A stretch of 21,122 bases of DNA from Bacillota bacterium (GTDB lineage Bacteria > Bacillota > Clostridia > Lachnospirales > Cellulosilyticaceae), in contig JAEWMQ010000080.1 of NCBI GenBank assembly GCA_023393125.1, forward strand, positions 1-21,122, given 5' to 3'. Below, one piece after another: positions 1 to 8,384 of this stretch. Each line of letters starts with the position of its first letter. The first letter of the stretch is position 1. The notes beneath the pieces are model-generated. The model had not been told where the DNA came from. It saw only the letters and a program-made list of their open reading frames with translations, and did not search any database. The position numbers were made by a program, and so were the translations under genes.

Positions 1-55
1 CTAAAGATGTGAATTCCATTTGTAATCGAGTTTTAGTGTCTTTTCTAGTTAGCAT
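1..55 (-). CDS. 5' end of a probable IS1182-family transposase (partial)
   Basis: Only the first 18 codons lie in the window, starting at an ATG at 55-53 and running off the left edge. The readable peptide, MLTRKDTKTRLQMEFTSL, resembles from memory the N-terminus of IS1182-type transposases, which usually start with a short basic stretch followed by a segment leading into 'LVP.dHLLRKI'. A weak ribosome binding site (GGGTGATA) precedes the ATG. Eighteen residues are too few to be certain, and no terminal inverted repeat can be defined from this side alone. If correct, the IS boundary should lie between this ATG and the hairpins at 100-150. Confidence 0.4.
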   Translation of the reverse strand, partial: MLTRKDTKTRLQMEFTSL

Positions 56-99
56 AATTATCACCCATTTATATTATATCCTTAAATCCTAAAAATAAA

Positions 100-124
100 A
101 GAGCGTCGACTTTGTCGACGCTCT
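100..124 (-). terminator. Rho-independent terminator hairpin
   Basis: A perfect 11-bp inverted repeat (AGAGCGTCGAC, 3-nt loop, GTCGACGCTCT) is followed on the minus strand by TTTATTTTT. It is therefore a good intrinsic terminator for the minus-strand gene ending at 151. It also separates that gene from the probable transposase at the left edge. Confidence 0.8.
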
Positions 125-125
125 G

Positions 126-152
126 AAAGCCCAAGCTAATCTTGGGCTTTTT
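126..152. terminator. Second terminator-like hairpin, bidirectional
   Basis: A perfect 10-bp stem (AAAGCCCAAG / CTTGGGCTTT, loop CTAAT) sits one base from the 100-124 hairpin and starts directly after the stop codon of the upstream minus-strand gene. On the plus strand it ends in TTTTT. On the minus strand it forms a tandem terminator with the neighbouring hairpin. The two together insulate the left edge from both directions. Confidence 0.65.
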
Positions 153-834
153 AATCCGATATCTCTTTTATATTATTCGTTTCCTCTACTGCAATATGAT
201 AGATTTTATAACTAATATCTTTTACATAAATAGGAACCTTTTGTCCTAATGAAACTCCCTTTTCTAGCCTATTGATATCGACATGCTTTCTATAAAAATA
301 CCATTCTTTCTTGCCTTCTTTATACTTACAAGTAATTATATTTTTATTGGGGTCAAATTCAGCTATTTCTCCTATAAGCTTTTCACCGTTCTTAATCAAC
401 CATTTAGCTTGTATTTTTCTACGGATACACCAACCGGTTAATCCTAAACCTAGGCCTTCAAAAATCAATGTATAAAGTAAGTATTGATTAATGACCTGAA
501 CCTTTGCATGTTTATAAATCAATATATCCTCTCCTGGATTATAGTAAGCCTCTACCACATCTCCTATATCCATTTGATTCTCGTAACCACCTAAGTAGCC
601 TACTGTCATTTCATTAGTCATAGGCTGGTCATATAGCACTTTAGCAGTATATCCATAGTTGCCACCATATCCAGTGAATTCAATTTCTATAATCTCTGCT
701 TTTACTAAAAGTCCCTTATACTCATTATTTGTCTGAGCAACTAATCTACTCCAATAAATACATCCCACACCTATTCCTACTATTACAAAAAACAATCCTA
801 ACCATAAGTTCCCTTTCTTTTCATAGAACTTCAT
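151..834 (-). CDS. DUF3592-like two-helix membrane protein
   Basis: The product is 227 residues. It has one hydrophobic helix near the N-terminus (about residues 10-30), an extracytoplasmic-looking beta-rich region of about 85 residues, a second helix at about 118-137, and a basic cytoplasmic tail. The middle region, with a 'GDVVEAYYNPGED' turn, resembles the DUF3592 pattern in which a conserved Gly-x-x-Val precedes Tyr-x-Pro. The function is unknown; such proteins are predicted membrane proteins of small beta-barrel type. The ATG at 834 follows AAGGGGAG with good spacing. The gene stands alone: its terminators are at 100-152 and the next gene upstream on the same strand ends about 100 bases away. 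I see no convincing promoter in that gap, so read-through from the methyltransferase gene is possible. Confidence 0.6.
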   Translation of the reverse strand: MKFYEKKGNLWLGLFFVIVGIGVGCIYWSRLVAQTNNEYKGLLVKAEIIEIEFTGYGGNYGYTAKVLYDQPMTNEMTVGYLGGYENQMDIGDVVEAYYNPGEDILIYKHAKVQVINQYLLYTLIFEGLGLGLTGWCIRRKIQAKWLIKNGEKLIGEIAEFDPNKNIITCKYKEGKKEWYFYRKHVDINRLEKGVSLGQKVPIYVKDISYKIYHIAVEETNNIKEISD

Positions 835-931
835 ATTCGCTCCCCTTTTTATGAATTTCCATTAAGTCAATATAGTTATGCCCTTTAATAGTTTGTTTTT
901 AGTAGGTGTGACATGTCTTCTTGATGTTAGG

Positions 932-2125
932 TTAATGTTTTTTAATAAATACAACCTTTAAATAATCCCCCTCTTTAAACGTATCTATAGTCTTGAAGTC
1001 TTTTGGCAAAGAATACTCTTCTAAAATAGTATACTTACTTCCCATTTGACTAAAGGCAGTATCTATAAAACTTTTAAAGCGTTGCATATTAAAAGAACTA
1101 CAGTTTGTAGAAGCTACTATCACACCATCTTTTTCAGTAATGGCAATGGCTTCTTTTAATAAATTAGTGTAATCCTTAGAAGCACTAAAAGTAAATTTCT
1201 TAGAGCGCGCAAAGCTTGGTGGATCTAAAACAACCATATCAAACTTAAGCTCTTTTTTTACTGCATATTTAAAATACTTAAACACATCTTCTACGATAAT
1301 AGACTCAGTATCTGGATCTATATCATTTACACTGAACTGCTCTCTGGTTTTGCTTAAACTACGATTTGCCAAATCTACACTTGTAGTTTTACTTGCCCCT
1401 CCTGCTGCAGCAAATACAGAAAAACCGCCTGTATAGGAAAAGGTATTAAGTACTGTTTTGCCTTTGGCATAATGGTCCCTAATGCGTTTTCTAACATCTC
1501 TTTGATCTAAGAAAATACCCACCATGGCACCATCATCTAAATAAATGGCAAACTGTTGCCCACTTTCTTTAACAATTAAAGGCCACTCTGGTACTTCTCC
1601 CATGACATAATCTTGATCTTCTATATATTTACCATCTGTATCAAAGCGTTTCTTTTGATAAATGCCTTTTACCTGCGTGCTTTTTAAAAGAGCGCCTATG
1701 ACTTCTTCCTTGAAACTATAAATACCTTCACTATACCAAGTCACTAAATAGTACCCTGCAAAGTAGTCGATAGTTAATCCGCCTATGCCATCTCCTTCTC
1801 CATTAAACATACGAAAAGCATTAGTTTCCGTACTTTCATATAAATCCTTACGGTAAGCAATAGCTGCTTTAAATTTAGTCATAAAGAAGGCTTCATCTAT
1901 CACCTCATCTTCTTTATAGCTTAATACCCAACCATAGCCTTTATTTTGTTTGCCATAATAACCTTTGGCAATAAACTTGTTTTTATCATCTACTAAATGA
2001 ATAATGACATTTTCTTTCTTCAATACCTCTACATTTGCTATAGCATCCTTGGCAATAAGAGGATAGCCTTGTCTTAAAGCTTTTACAAATGGTGCTTTTA
2101 TTTTAATTTTGATTTCTTGTCTCAT
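932..2125 (-). CDS. RlmI-like class I rRNA large-subunit methyltransferase
   Basis: This SAM-dependent methyltransferase of the COG1092 type (RlmI family, 23S rRNA m5C) has an N-terminal PUA-like RNA-binding domain (about residues 1-75), a linker, and a Rossmann methyltransferase domain. Visible marks are FLDQRDVR, the SAM-binding stretch VLNTFSYTGGFSVFA, DPPSFARSKK (motif IV) and a late TNCSSF with a candidate catalytic Cys. An ATG further upstream, at 2164, lies too close to the promoter and has no ribosome binding site. The ATG at 2125 follows AAAGGA with 7-nt spacing and gives 397 residues, matching the roughly 396 of E. coli RlmI. The substrate base is inferred from the family; the protein could be a paralogue with another rRNA target. 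Confidence 0.85.
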   Translation of the reverse strand: MRQEIKIKIKAPFVKALRQGYPLIAKDAIANVEVLKKENVIIHLVDDKNKFIAKGYYGKQNKGYGWVLSYKEDEVIDEAFFMTKFKAAIAYRKDLYESTETNAFRMFNGEGDGIGGLTIDYFAGYYLVTWYSEGIYSFKEEVIGALLKSTQVKGIYQKKRFDTDGKYIEDQDYVMGEVPEWPLIVKESGQQFAIYLDDGAMVGIFLDQRDVRKRIRDHYAKGKTVLNTFSYTGGFSVFAAAGGASKTTSVDLANRSLSKTREQFSVNDIDPDTESIIVEDVFKYFKYAVKKELKFDMVVLDPPSFARSKKFTFSASKDYTNLLKEAIAITEKDGVIVASTNCSSFNMQRFKSFIDTAFSQMGSKYTILEEYSLPKDFKTIDTFKEGDYLKVVFIKKH

Positions 2126-2181
2126 CGTCTTATCCTTTGTACAATTACACTCTTTACTGAGCATGTTTGATATTTGATTCT

Positions 2182-2187
2182 ATTATA
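2182..2187 (-). promoter_or_regulatory. Extended -10 promoter for the RlmI-like gene
   Basis: On the minus strand a perfect TATAAT is preceded by TGC, the extended -10 signature. No good -35 lies 17 bases upstream. Transcription would start near 2175, leaving a leader of about 50 bases before the ATG at 2125. This supports that start over the one at 2164. Confidence 0.6.
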
Positions 2188-2235
2188 GCACATTAATAAA
2201 AAGAGTTATCCATATGTATGCTTCTTTGTCCATCC

Positions 2236-2280
2236 GCAAAATTAAAGGTAGCCTTAGCTATAACAGCAGACTACCCTTAA
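2236..2280 (-). terminator. Rho-independent terminator after the small-protein gene
   Basis: On the minus strand TTAAGGGTAG pairs with CTACCTTTAA through 10 bp with one G-U. The stem can extend inward past a two-base bulge, and it is followed by TTTT. On the plus strand the same stem has a mismatch, so it works best for minus-strand RNA. It terminates the small gene at 2317-2532, and possibly the whole riboswitch-led operon. Confidence 0.65.
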
Positions 2281-2316
2281 TACAATATCTTATTTTAAGA
2301 AAGTAATAACTATGCC

Positions 2317-2532
2317 TTACCAAAGCGAGCCATTGTTATTTTCTAACGCATTCATCACTTTTTCAATGCGTTCCTTCACATCACTTTCCATTCCATCACC
2401 TTTAATGTAATTAATGATTCCTTCCTTTTCTGAAACAGATAAATTAGCGAAGGTATTCATTGCATCCATATTGGTTCCTAACTGCATCATAAGTCCTAAT
2501 GGTAAATCTTCTGGTTGATTATAATCGCCCAT
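2317..2532 (-). CDS. Conserved small protein of unknown function (71 aa)
   Basis: The 71-residue acidic protein begins MGDYNQPEDLPLGLMMQL and continues with an alternating hydrophobic stretch and a Ser-Val-Ser-Glu-Lys helix cap. It resembles short proteins common in Lachnospiraceae-type genomes that start with 'lPlGfg..LA.N..Am..F..l', for which I know no function. The ATG at 2532 is chosen because AAGGAG lies 8 nt before it; a GTG three codons upstream would overlap that site. It follows porB by 73 bases with no terminator between, so it may be the last gene of the long operon, or a separate unit. I find no clear promoter for it. Confidence 0.6.
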   Translation of the reverse strand: MGDYNQPEDLPLGLMMQLGTNMDAMNTFANLSVSEKEGIINYIKGDGMESDVKERIEKVMNALENNNGSLW

Positions 2533-2605
2533 AACATACACTCCTTTAGTTTTTCTTAGTATTTACCACTTTAGATATTATTATCATAGGAACTTCATTT
2601 AGGCT

Positions 2606-3484
2606 CTATAAAAGTTTTTTCTTTAATTCTTCCCATTTCATATCTCTTTCTCCTATGATTCTTTCTATGTCTTCTTCATCTAGATGTTTAAAACGGCTTT
2701 GCTTTTTTAAATACGTTTCCACACTAGAAAAGTTTTTGGGTGATTTATTAAGCTTATACTCACCATCTTCGTATTCAGCCAAATACCATAAACCACATTC
2801 AACGGCTTCTCTAGCAATAGCTATTGTATCGCTACTTTCTATTCCCCAACCTGTAGGACATGGTGCCGCCACATGGATATAAGAAGTTCCTTGTACTTTG
2901 CTGGCTTTTTCCACTTTTTTAATATAATCTTGAATGTTTCCTATACTAGCTGTAGCTGCATATTTAATACGATGAGCTGCTACAATATCAAACATATCTT
3001 TTTTTATATTTTTACTTCCGTGAATATGATCCCCTGCTGGTGTAGTTGTAGTCTTAGCACCGTAAGGTGTAAGAGAACTTTGTTGAACCCCTGTATTCAT
3101 ATAGGCTTCATTGTCATAACAAATATAGATGATTTTATCATCTCTATCTATGGCCCCTGATAGTGCTTGAAGACCTATATCAGCTGTTCCTCCATCACCT
3201 GCGAAACCTACTACATTGACATCTTTAAGCCCTTTAGCTTTGGCAGCCACTGAAATTCCTGATAACATAGCTGCTGTACTAGCAAAAGGGGAAATCAAGG
3301 CATTTACACCAAAGCAAAGTTGAGGATACACAAAGCCTACTGCTGACATACAACCTGCCGGTAATACTACAAAGGTATTAGGGCCTAAGACTTTAAGAGC
3401 TAATCTTACTGCTAAAGAACCTCCACAACCGCCACAGCCTTTATGTCCATAAAAATATTCTTCTTCGTCTAGTTTAAATGCCAT
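2606..3484 (-). CDS. porB: 2-oxoacid:ferredoxin oxidoreductase, beta subunit (TPP-binding)
   Basis: The 292-residue protein is the catalytic thiamine-diphosphate subunit of a four-subunit 2-oxoacid:ferredoxin oxidoreductase, which interconverts a 2-oxoacid plus CoA with acyl-CoA, CO2 and reduced ferredoxin. The N-terminal HKGCGGCGGS holds two of the Fe-S ligand cysteines (C17, C20). The TPP/Mg motif starts at GDGGTADIG and ends at DNEAYMNTG. A further Cys lies in CPTGWG. The ATG at 3484 follows GGAGGGG with ideal spacing and sits one base after the porA stop. A longer in-frame start inside porA has no ribosome site. The order porG-porD-porA-porB matches the classical archaeal/Thermotoga arrangement. 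The substrate cannot be read from sequence; the SAM-riboswitch context points to a methionine-related oxoacid rather than pyruvate. Confidence 0.9.
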   Translation of the reverse strand: MAFKLDEEEYFYGHKGCGGCGGSLAVRLALKVLGPNTFVVLPAGCMSAVGFVYPQLCFGVNALISPFASTAAMLSGISVAAKAKGLKDVNVVGFAGDGGTADIGLQALSGAIDRDDKIIYICYDNEAYMNTGVQQSSLTPYGAKTTTTPAGDHIHGSKNIKKDMFDIVAAHRIKYAATASIGNIQDYIKKVEKASKVQGTSYIHVAAPCPTGWGIESSDTIAIAREAVECGLWYLAEYEDGEYKLNKSPKNFSSVETYLKKQSRFKHLDEEDIERIIGERDMKWEELKKKLL

Positions 3485-3485
3485 A

Positions 3486-4814
3486 TTATTTCCCCTCCAA
3501 TCCAACAAAAACCACTTGATTTCCATTTGGACTTAGTCTCTTTGTCTCTAAATTAATCCGTTTATCCGCTTCTCTTTCTTCTACTAGGCTTACACTTGCA
3601 CTACGATAAGTTCCTGTAGTATCTGCACGCTCTGCAATAATCTGAGCTGTTTTTTTATGTTCTAATAGCTTCTCATAGAGATCAGCATAAATATCTTTTA
3701 TTTCATCTTCTTTAATATCTTTTCCTCCAAGGCCGGCAATATAGTTATAAAGCTTTGCCTTGCTTTCCTGCAGTGCTGCTGTTACATTAGTAAATACTGT
3801 CCCTTGATACCCAAAAGATATATCTTTTTCTAGTACAGCAATAGCTTTGGCGGAAGCTGTATATTTAACAATTTCTTCTTCTGGGAAAGGTCTCATATAT
3901 CTTATTTTGAGAACCCCTACCTTTTGTCCTTTTTCACGTAGTTCATCTACTACATTTCTGACAAGCCCTGTCACACTACCTAATGTGATAATAATGGTCT
4001 CTGCATCTTGGCACTTATAGGCTTCTACTAATCCACCATAAGACCTTCCTGTAATTTGGCTATACTGATCATCTATGTTTTTTATAATAGTTTTTGCCTT
4101 CAGCATTGCTTCATGCTGTTGGTATTTAAATGCCATATTATGTGCTGGAGATGAGGTGAAAAATAGATTTTTAGGCGCATTTAAGTCCATTTGTCCTTCT
4201 AACTTAAAAGCTGGCAAAAATGCCTTAACCTGCTTCTCACTTGGCACTTCTACTTTTTCATATGTATGGGTAAGGATAAATCCATCTAAGTTAACCATAA
4301 CAGGTGTAAGAACCTCTGGATGTTCTGCTAAAGCATAGGCTTGTAATATCATATCTAAGCTTTCTTGAGCATTTTCCACATATACTTGAATCCATCCACT
4401 ATCAAGTAAAGATAAAGAATCTCTTTGATCTCCAAATATACTCCAAGGCAAGGCCACACTCCTATTAGCATTCATCATGACTAAAGGTACCCTTCCACCA
4501 CTTGCATAATGTAAAACTTCAGCCATATATAATAATCCCTGAGAGGAGGTGGCTGTAAATGTCCTTACTCCCATAACACTAGCCCCCATAACAGCAGCAA
4601 GGGCAGAGTGTTCAGATTCTACATACATATATTCTGCTTCTAGTTCACCTGTTTCTACCATTTCAGCAAGACGTTCTACTACTATGGTTTGAGGTGTAAT
4701 GGGATAAGCTGCTATGACATCTGGTTTTGCTAGTTTTACACCAATAGCCACTGCTTCATCTCCTGATATAAATTGTTCTTCTATATCTCTTTCCTTTATG
4801 TTATTTTCTATCAT
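3486..4814 (-). CDS. porA: 2-oxoacid:ferredoxin oxidoreductase, alpha subunit
   Basis: The 442-residue alpha subunit pairs with PorB to form the active site. It carries YPITPQT near residue 40, the VESEHSA stretch, ATSSQGL and a PWSIFGDQRD segment typical of PorA. The C-terminal domain ends its family-like part at about residue 384 (IYADLYEKLL). It is followed by roughly 58 extra charged residues, ending NQVVFVGLEGK, that I do not recognise; family members are usually 380-400 residues. The ATG at 4814 follows GGGGGAG and overlaps the end of porD by 14 nt, indicating translational coupling. It is part of the riboswitch-led operon. Pyruvate, branched-chain, aromatic or methylthio oxoacids remain possible substrates. 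Confidence 0.9.
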   Translation of the reverse strand: MIENNIKERDIEEQFISGDEAVAIGVKLAKPDVIAAYPITPQTIVVERLAEMVETGELEAEYMYVESEHSALAAVMGASVMGVRTFTATSSQGLLYMAEVLHYASGGRVPLVMMNANRSVALPWSIFGDQRDSLSLLDSGWIQVYVENAQESLDMILQAYALAEHPEVLTPVMVNLDGFILTHTYEKVEVPSEKQVKAFLPAFKLEGQMDLNAPKNLFFTSSPAHNMAFKYQQHEAMLKAKTIIKNIDDQYSQITGRSYGGLVEAYKCQDAETIIITLGSVTGLVRNVVDELREKGQKVGVLKIRYMRPFPEEEIVKYTASAKAIAVLEKDISFGYQGTVFTNVTAALQESKAKLYNYIAGLGGKDIKEDEIKDIYADLYEKLLEHKKTAQIIAERADTTGTYRSASVSLVEEREADKRINLETKRLSPNGNQVVFVGLEGK

Positions 4815-5118
4815 CTTCTACTCCCCCTTCCTCCTCCATGATAATGCACTGTTTCTTACATTCTTTTTGACAGATACCACAGCCTTTGCAAAAACGATAA
4901 TCAATTTGTATTTTGCCATCTTCTTCATAAATAACACCTTCAGGGCAAACCATATAGCACCAATTACAATGGATACATTTATCATGTTCAATGACTGGAT
5001 GCTGACTTCTCCATCCTTCCATAGTCTCAGTGAGTAGCATAGCTGACCCATAGGTACCACAAGGTAAACCTTGTAAACCCTTTATTTGAAAATCTTTGTT
5101 TACTATTGGTCTAGCCAT
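4801..5118 (-). CDS. porD: 2-oxoacid:ferredoxin oxidoreductase, delta subunit (2x[4Fe-4S] ferredoxin)
   Basis: This 105-residue electron-transfer subunit has two [4Fe-4S] motifs. The first is C48-x2-C51-x2-C54-x3-C58-P and the second C77-x2-C80-x2-C83-x3-C87. It shuttles electrons between the TPP centre and external ferredoxin. The ATG at 5118 lies immediately after the porG stop codon and uses an AGGAGGTGA site inside the end of porG. Its 3' end overlaps porA. An overlapping ORF in another frame (4818-5060) is a shadow. Confidence 0.93.
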   Translation of the reverse strand: MARPIVNKDFQIKGLQGLPCGTYGSAMLLTETMEGWRSQHPVIEHDKCIHCNWCYMVCPEGVIYEEDGKIQIDYRFCKGCGICQKECKKQCIIMEEEGGVEDDRK

Positions 5119-5688
5119 CTATCTCACCTCCTTGTAAGTCGTTTTCAAGCTTTCATTTCCTGTAGGTTTACTTGTTTCTTTGATTACTTCAATTAATTTT
5201 TTATTTTTTAAAGCTAGTTTTGGTGGTAAATCATATTGTATAGCTTGCTCTAAACTCTCCATGCTCACTAGATTGCTTTGGATAGCTAAAGCTGCTAACA
5301 TGGCTGTATTTACTATTGGTTTTCCTAGGTACTCGTTCGCTAACCTTGTAGCTTCAAAAGGAATAATACGAGGATCTACATACTTTTCAGGATGGCTGGT
5401 ATTTAAAATAAGTTTTCCATTTTCTTTTAACCTGTTTAAGAGTCCTTCATTATACAAACTTTCATTTAATATAACAAAGTAATCACCTTTACTACTTTGG
5501 CTTCTATCTCTAATAGGCTCACTATCTATTTTAGTATAAGCAAAAACAGGTGCTCCTCTTCGTTCTGGCCCAAAGCTTGGGAAACTTAAGGCATAGTCAT
5601 TCTCATATAAGCTCGCTGCAATACCTAATATTCTAGAGGAGGTAAAGGCACCCTCTCCTCCTCTTCCTAAAAAAATAACTTCTATCAC
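5119..5688 (-). CDS. porG: 2-oxoacid:ferredoxin oxidoreductase, gamma subunit
   Basis: The 189-residue protein is the gamma subunit, which binds CoA-related parts of the complex and completes the GDAB set. The N-terminal GRGGEGAFTSSRIL glycine motif, SFPSFGPERRGAPV and the internal NTAMLAAL stretch are family marks, and the length is normal. The start is GTG at 5688, preceded by AAGGAG at 10 nt. About 106 bases separate it from the ligase gene upstream. That gap has no hairpin followed by a T-run, so I take it as one operon, though an internal promoter cannot be excluded. A dedicated four-subunit enzyme is notable because many Clostridia handle pyruvate with a single-chain enzyme. Confidence 0.9.
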   Translation of the reverse strand: MIEVIFLGRGGEGAFTSSRILGIAASLYENDYALSFPSFGPERRGAPVFAYTKIDSEPIRDRSQSSKGDYFVILNESLYNEGLLNRLKENGKLILNTSHPEKYVDPRIIPFEATRLANEYLGKPIVNTAMLAALAIQSNLVSMESLEQAIQYDLPPKLALKNKKLIEVIKETSKPTGNESLKTTYKEVR

Positions 5689-5794
5689 TTTACTACCACT
5701 CCTTTATCTTTATTTCATCTCAGATGACTACCTAAGCTTTGTTGTCATATCTATAGGACCTTCTTGACCTTACTTCTTATCATTTTATAGTCCA

Positions 5795-7114
5795 TTATGC
5801 TTTTTGTCTTAAATCTTGTAGTCTCTTTGCTTTATGAGTAGCTCTTGGTAAAGTACCCTCTTCTAAGATAATTACTTCTTTAGGTTTTACACCTAATTGC
5901 ATCTTAATTTCATAAGCTACTTTTTCTTTTAGCTCTTCGGTGTCTGTTTCATCATTTAATCGCTTTTCCACCTCTACAGTAAATTTAGTAATATGCTGTT
6001 CTTCAATAACATTGACTCTATATTCTCCTGTAAGGTTCTCAAACTTTCTAGTAACATGTTCGATATCACTAGGGAAAACATTGACACCACCTGCAATAAA
6101 CATATCATCAATTCTTCCTACCACTTTAATACGCTTAAGTGTTCTACCACAGCTGCATTTTTCGTCGGTATAAGTTACAATGTCCCCTGTTCTAAATCGA
6201 ATCATTGGACGTACTTCTTTTCTTAGGGTAGTTAAAAGCATTTCTCCTCTTTCACCCTCTTTAACTGGTAATCCCGTTTTCTCATCTACTACTTCTACTA
6301 AAATATGGTCTTCCGCCATATGCAACCCATCATAAGCTTCACATGCTGCTGCACATGCTCCAAATATATCTGAGATGCCATAGAAATCAAAAACTTGTGC
6401 ATCCCAAAGCTCTTCTATGGCTTCTCTTGTAGCGGGTATAGAGCCTCCTGGTTCTCCTGCTACAATAATTTTATTAATAGCTAGATCAGTGGCTGGATTA
6501 ATACCCTTTTGCTTAGCTGTTTCTCCTAAGTACCAAGCATAAGATGGTGTAGTCCAAATCACAGTTGGCTGATACTGCTGAATGATAAATAGTAATCTAT
6601 CAGCTGGAAGTGTTCCTGCCCATATACATAAAGCCCCTAGATTCTGAGCACCAATTACATCAGGACCTCCTACAAAGAGCGAGAAATTAAGAGCATGAAT
6701 ATACCTATCAGTTGGTCTCATACCAGCTTGCCAAAACAATCTGCTTTCTACATCTTGAAATTCATCAAAGTCTCTTTTACTAAAAGGACTAGCTGTAGGT
6801 ACCCCTGTGGAACCACTAGAAGAAGAAATAAACACAACGGCTTCTTCTCCTTTTACACATAAATCTCCTATAATAGGTGCCACATCTTGTCTTTCTCTTA
6901 CATCTTGTTTTGTTAAGATAGGAAATTTAATTAAATCATCTAAGCTTCGAAGATCTTCCGGCTTTACCCCTGCTTTATCAAAGCTTTGTTTATAGTAGGG
7001 TGACTTCGTATAGGATTCTGTAATTTGCTGCCTTAATTGCTTCAGCTGATAAACTTCTAGCTCTTCTCTTGAAATAGTTTCTATACTTTCATCCCAATAT
7101 TCCTTGCTCATCAT
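5795..7114 (-). CDS. PaaK-like AMP-forming carboxylate-CoA ligase
   Basis: This member of the phenylacetate-CoA ligase branch of the ANL superfamily uses ATP to convert a carboxylate and CoA into acyl-CoA, AMP and PPi. It shows the adenylate loop SSSSGSTGVPT, FDFYGISDIFG before the LHMAEDH stretch, RFRTGDI, CSCGRTLKRI and the hinge/C-terminal domain beginning IDDMFIAGGVNVFPSDIE. The frame runs from a TTG at 7126, but that codon is inside GGAGGG. The ATG at 7114, or the adjacent ATG at 7111, is the real start, giving 438-440 residues. A CoA ligase directly upstream of porGDAB is the classical pairing for acid to acyl-CoA to 2-oxoacid by reductive carboxylation, or the reverse. Phenylacetate is the best-known substrate of the family; 3-methylthiopropionate is my inference from the SAM riboswitch. 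Confidence 0.85.
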   Translation of the reverse strand: MMSKEYWDESIETISREELEVYQLKQLRQQITESYTKSPYYKQSFDKAGVKPEDLRSLDDLIKFPILTKQDVRERQDVAPIIGDLCVKGEEAVVFISSSSGSTGVPTASPFSKRDFDEFQDVESRLFWQAGMRPTDRYIHALNFSLFVGGPDVIGAQNLGALCIWAGTLPADRLLFIIQQYQPTVIWTTPSYAWYLGETAKQKGINPATDLAINKIIVAGEPGGSIPATREAIEELWDAQVFDFYGISDIFGACAAACEAYDGLHMAEDHILVEVVDEKTGLPVKEGERGEMLLTTLRKEVRPMIRFRTGDIVTYTDEKCSCGRTLKRIKVVGRIDDMFIAGGVNVFPSDIEHVTRKFENLTGEYRVNVIEEQHITKFTVEVEKRLNDETDTEELKEKVAYEIKMQLGVKPKEVIILEEGTLPRATHKAKRLQDLRQKA

Positions 7115-7148
7115 AAATCCCTCCAAGTTTTATAATTGATGTTTCTTC

Positions 7149-8363
7149 TTAATTTAGTGTAGTCTTTGTACCTTTTAACCCTGATTTTTCAAAAGCTTGG
7201 TCTAAATCTCCAATAATATCCTCTACATCTTCAATACCCACACTAAATCTATAGAATCCATTATGAAAAGCTTCTGGATACAAATACTGTCTTTCATCCT
7301 CTTCTCCTAGAAATACAATCAAGCTTTCATCATGACCTAGTGAAACTGCTGAGGTAATGACCTTTAAGTGGCTCGTTACCTTATTGTGAGTATCATGATC
7401 TGCCTTAAGTCCAAAAGATAGTACACCTCCAAAGCCATTACTCATTTGCTTTCTAGCAATCTCATGACCCTTATGTCTTTCTAATCCTGGATAAGCCACA
7501 AAGCTTACAAAAGGCAAACTTTCCAGATACCTAGCTACCTTTAATGCATTTTCATTATGTTGTTTCATACGAAGTGGTAAGGTCACTGTCCCTCTCATAA
7601 TAAGCCATGCATTAAATGGACTAATGGCACCTCCTAGATTAATCATAGACTGAGCTCTAATTTGTTCGATAAGCTTTTTAGGCCCAATTACAGCACCGCC
7701 CATAGCATCTCCATGTCCATTAATGTACTTGGTTAAGCTCTCAATCACTAAATCTGCCCCTAACTCAATAGGCCTTTGATTATAAGGAGAAGCAAACGTG
7801 TTATCTACTGATAAGTAGGCCCCATGCTCGTGAGCAATCTTTGCAATTTCTTGTATATCACTTACCTTTAGTGTTGGATTCCCCGGCGTCTCAATATGAA
7901 TCAACTTTGTATTAGGTCTAATAGCTTCTCTTACCGCTTTTAAATCACTAGTATCTACAAGAGTTGTTTCTACTTTGTATTTAGTGTTTAGTAATTCATT
8001 AAGCAACCTATATACTGCAATATAAGTAATATCAGCAAATATCACATGATCTCCTGAGTTAAGGAGAGCGAAGAAAGTTCCTGATAATGCCGCCACACCT
8101 GAGGCTAATACAACGCAGTCCTCACCACCCTCAAGTGCTACTAATTTTTCTTGCAAGTACTGCTGATTAGCCCCTCCATTTCTGGTATAAAGGGCTTTTC
8201 CTGCTGAGCTCCAATTAAGATCCGTTGGATCATAAGGTAGTTCATAGCTATTGCCCATAGTAATAGGCCTTTTAATAGCTCCTGTATCTTTATCTACATC
8301 ATTCCCTGAATGAACAGCTCTTGTTTGAATTCCAAATTCATCTCCATATCTTCTCTCTGTCAT
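7149..8363 (-). CDS. Cys/Met-metabolism PLP-dependent enzyme (gamma-synthase/gamma-lyase/sulfhydrylase type)
   Basis: The 404-residue member of the MetB/MetC/MdeA fold has the PLP lysine at K212 in ESLTKYINGHGD, the SVDNTFASPYNQRP segment and HSGNDVD near the N-terminus. The family makes or breaks C-S bonds at the gamma carbon of homoserine or cystathionine derivatives. The Cys typical of true methionine gamma-lyases is absent from the corresponding loop (DITYIAVYRLL). That, together with repression by SAM, leans toward a biosynthetic role such as cystathionine gamma-synthase or O-acylhomoserine sulfhydrylase, but the reaction is not determined. The ATG at 8363 follows GGGAGGGGAG; an earlier in-frame ATG at 8411 has no ribosome site and lies inside a hairpin. 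It shares the operon with the methionine transporter. Confidence 0.75.
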   Translation of the reverse strand: MTERRYGDEFGIQTRAVHSGNDVDKDTGAIKRPITMGNSYELPYDPTDLNWSSAGKALYTRNGGANQQYLQEKLVALEGGEDCVVLASGVAALSGTFFALLNSGDHVIFADITYIAVYRLLNELLNTKYKVETTLVDTSDLKAVREAIRPNTKLIHIETPGNPTLKVSDIQEIAKIAHEHGAYLSVDNTFASPYNQRPIELGADLVIESLTKYINGHGDAMGGAVIGPKKLIEQIRAQSMINLGGAISPFNAWLIMRGTVTLPLRMKQHNENALKVARYLESLPFVSFVAYPGLERHKGHEIARKQMSNGFGGVLSFGLKADHDTHNKVTSHLKVITSAVSLGHDESLIVFLGEEDERQYLYPEAFHNGFYRFSVGIEDVEDIIGDLDQAFEKSGLKGTKTTLN

Positions 8364-8384
8364 ATCTATTCTCCCCTCCCAATT

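Noticed and set aside
2655..3160. Two plus-strand ORFs opposite porB
   Set aside because: They lie fully antisense to a clearly recognised coding region, and their sequences look like frame shadows without ribosome sites.
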